The translations under genes and the position numbers were made by a program. From contig JAGLYT010000010.1 in the NCBI GenBank assembly GCA_023132075.1, positions 1 through 13,918 on the forward strand: DNA of 13,918 bases. The letters run 5' to 3'. This stretch comes from a bacterium (GTDB lineage: Bacteria; CBDUZB01; JAGLHV01). Of this stretch, positions 13,869 to 13,918 are shown piece by piece; the stretch's first letter is position 1, and the number at the start of each line of letters is the position of its first letter. The notes under the pieces are model-generated. The model saw nothing but the letters and a program-made list of their open reading frames with translations, made no database searches and was not told the DNA's origin.

Positions 13869-13918
13869 AAAAAAAATTGGGATTTGGGCGTTTGAACGAG
13901 GAAAATAAAGGCAAAATA

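Overview
The window suggests an AT-rich, diderm, probably uncultured bacterium. It combines a Tad-type pilus cluster, a PorV-like outer-membrane beta-barrel, extracellular proteins ending in FlgD/type-IX-like C-terminal domains, a DUF2341 protein, and intergenic regions full of short dispersed repeats. This mix resembles candidate phyla such as Omnitrophota or Desantisbacteria. That placement is an inference from gene style only; no rRNA or other phylogenetic marker is present.

Region 1 (1-4773, + strand) is the cytoplasmic and inner-membrane part of a Tad pilus system. It starts with a TadZ/CpaE-like domain fused to the CpaF (TadA) ATPase, whose frame is open at the window edge. A small zinc-finger plus multi-TM protein follows, then tadB and tadC. 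The tadB and tadC genes normally abut, but here 430 bp of repeats and palindromes separate them. A convergent gene (4826-5911, - strand) encodes a membrane PAS sensor that stops where the PAS domain ends, with no kinase or other output domain.

Region 2 (6132-9357, + strand) begins with an exported HEAT-repeat protein. A consensus -35 box lies 2 bp after its stop codon. Next comes a well-formed cyclic-di-GMP-I (GEMM-I) riboswitch and an intrinsic terminator. An 8-bp perfect antiterminator pairing joins the two, so the layout reads as a transcriptional OFF switch. The controlled gene is an unrecognised 153-residue exported protein. A HicB-like orphan, a five-codon minicistron and an FN3 protein with a C-terminal FlgD/type-IX-like domain follow in the same direction and may be cotranscribed.

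Region 3 (9358-9960) has no convincing intact gene. It holds GC-rich hairpins, a run of ten G, and a start-less reverse-strand reading frame that may be a gene remnant.

Region 4 (9961-13801, + strand) encodes a PorV/UPF0164-type barrel fused to seven TPR units, then a DUF2341/LamG-like surface protein with another FlgD/type-IX-like tail. The start of the second gene is ambiguous and may involve a one-base slip in an A6 tract.

Taken together, the window carries surface machinery: a pilus motor, an outer-membrane export-associated barrel and candidate cargo. A c-di-GMP sensor RNA sits in the middle. A link between c-di-GMP and surface attachment is a reasonable inference, but only the riboswitch itself is directly visible.
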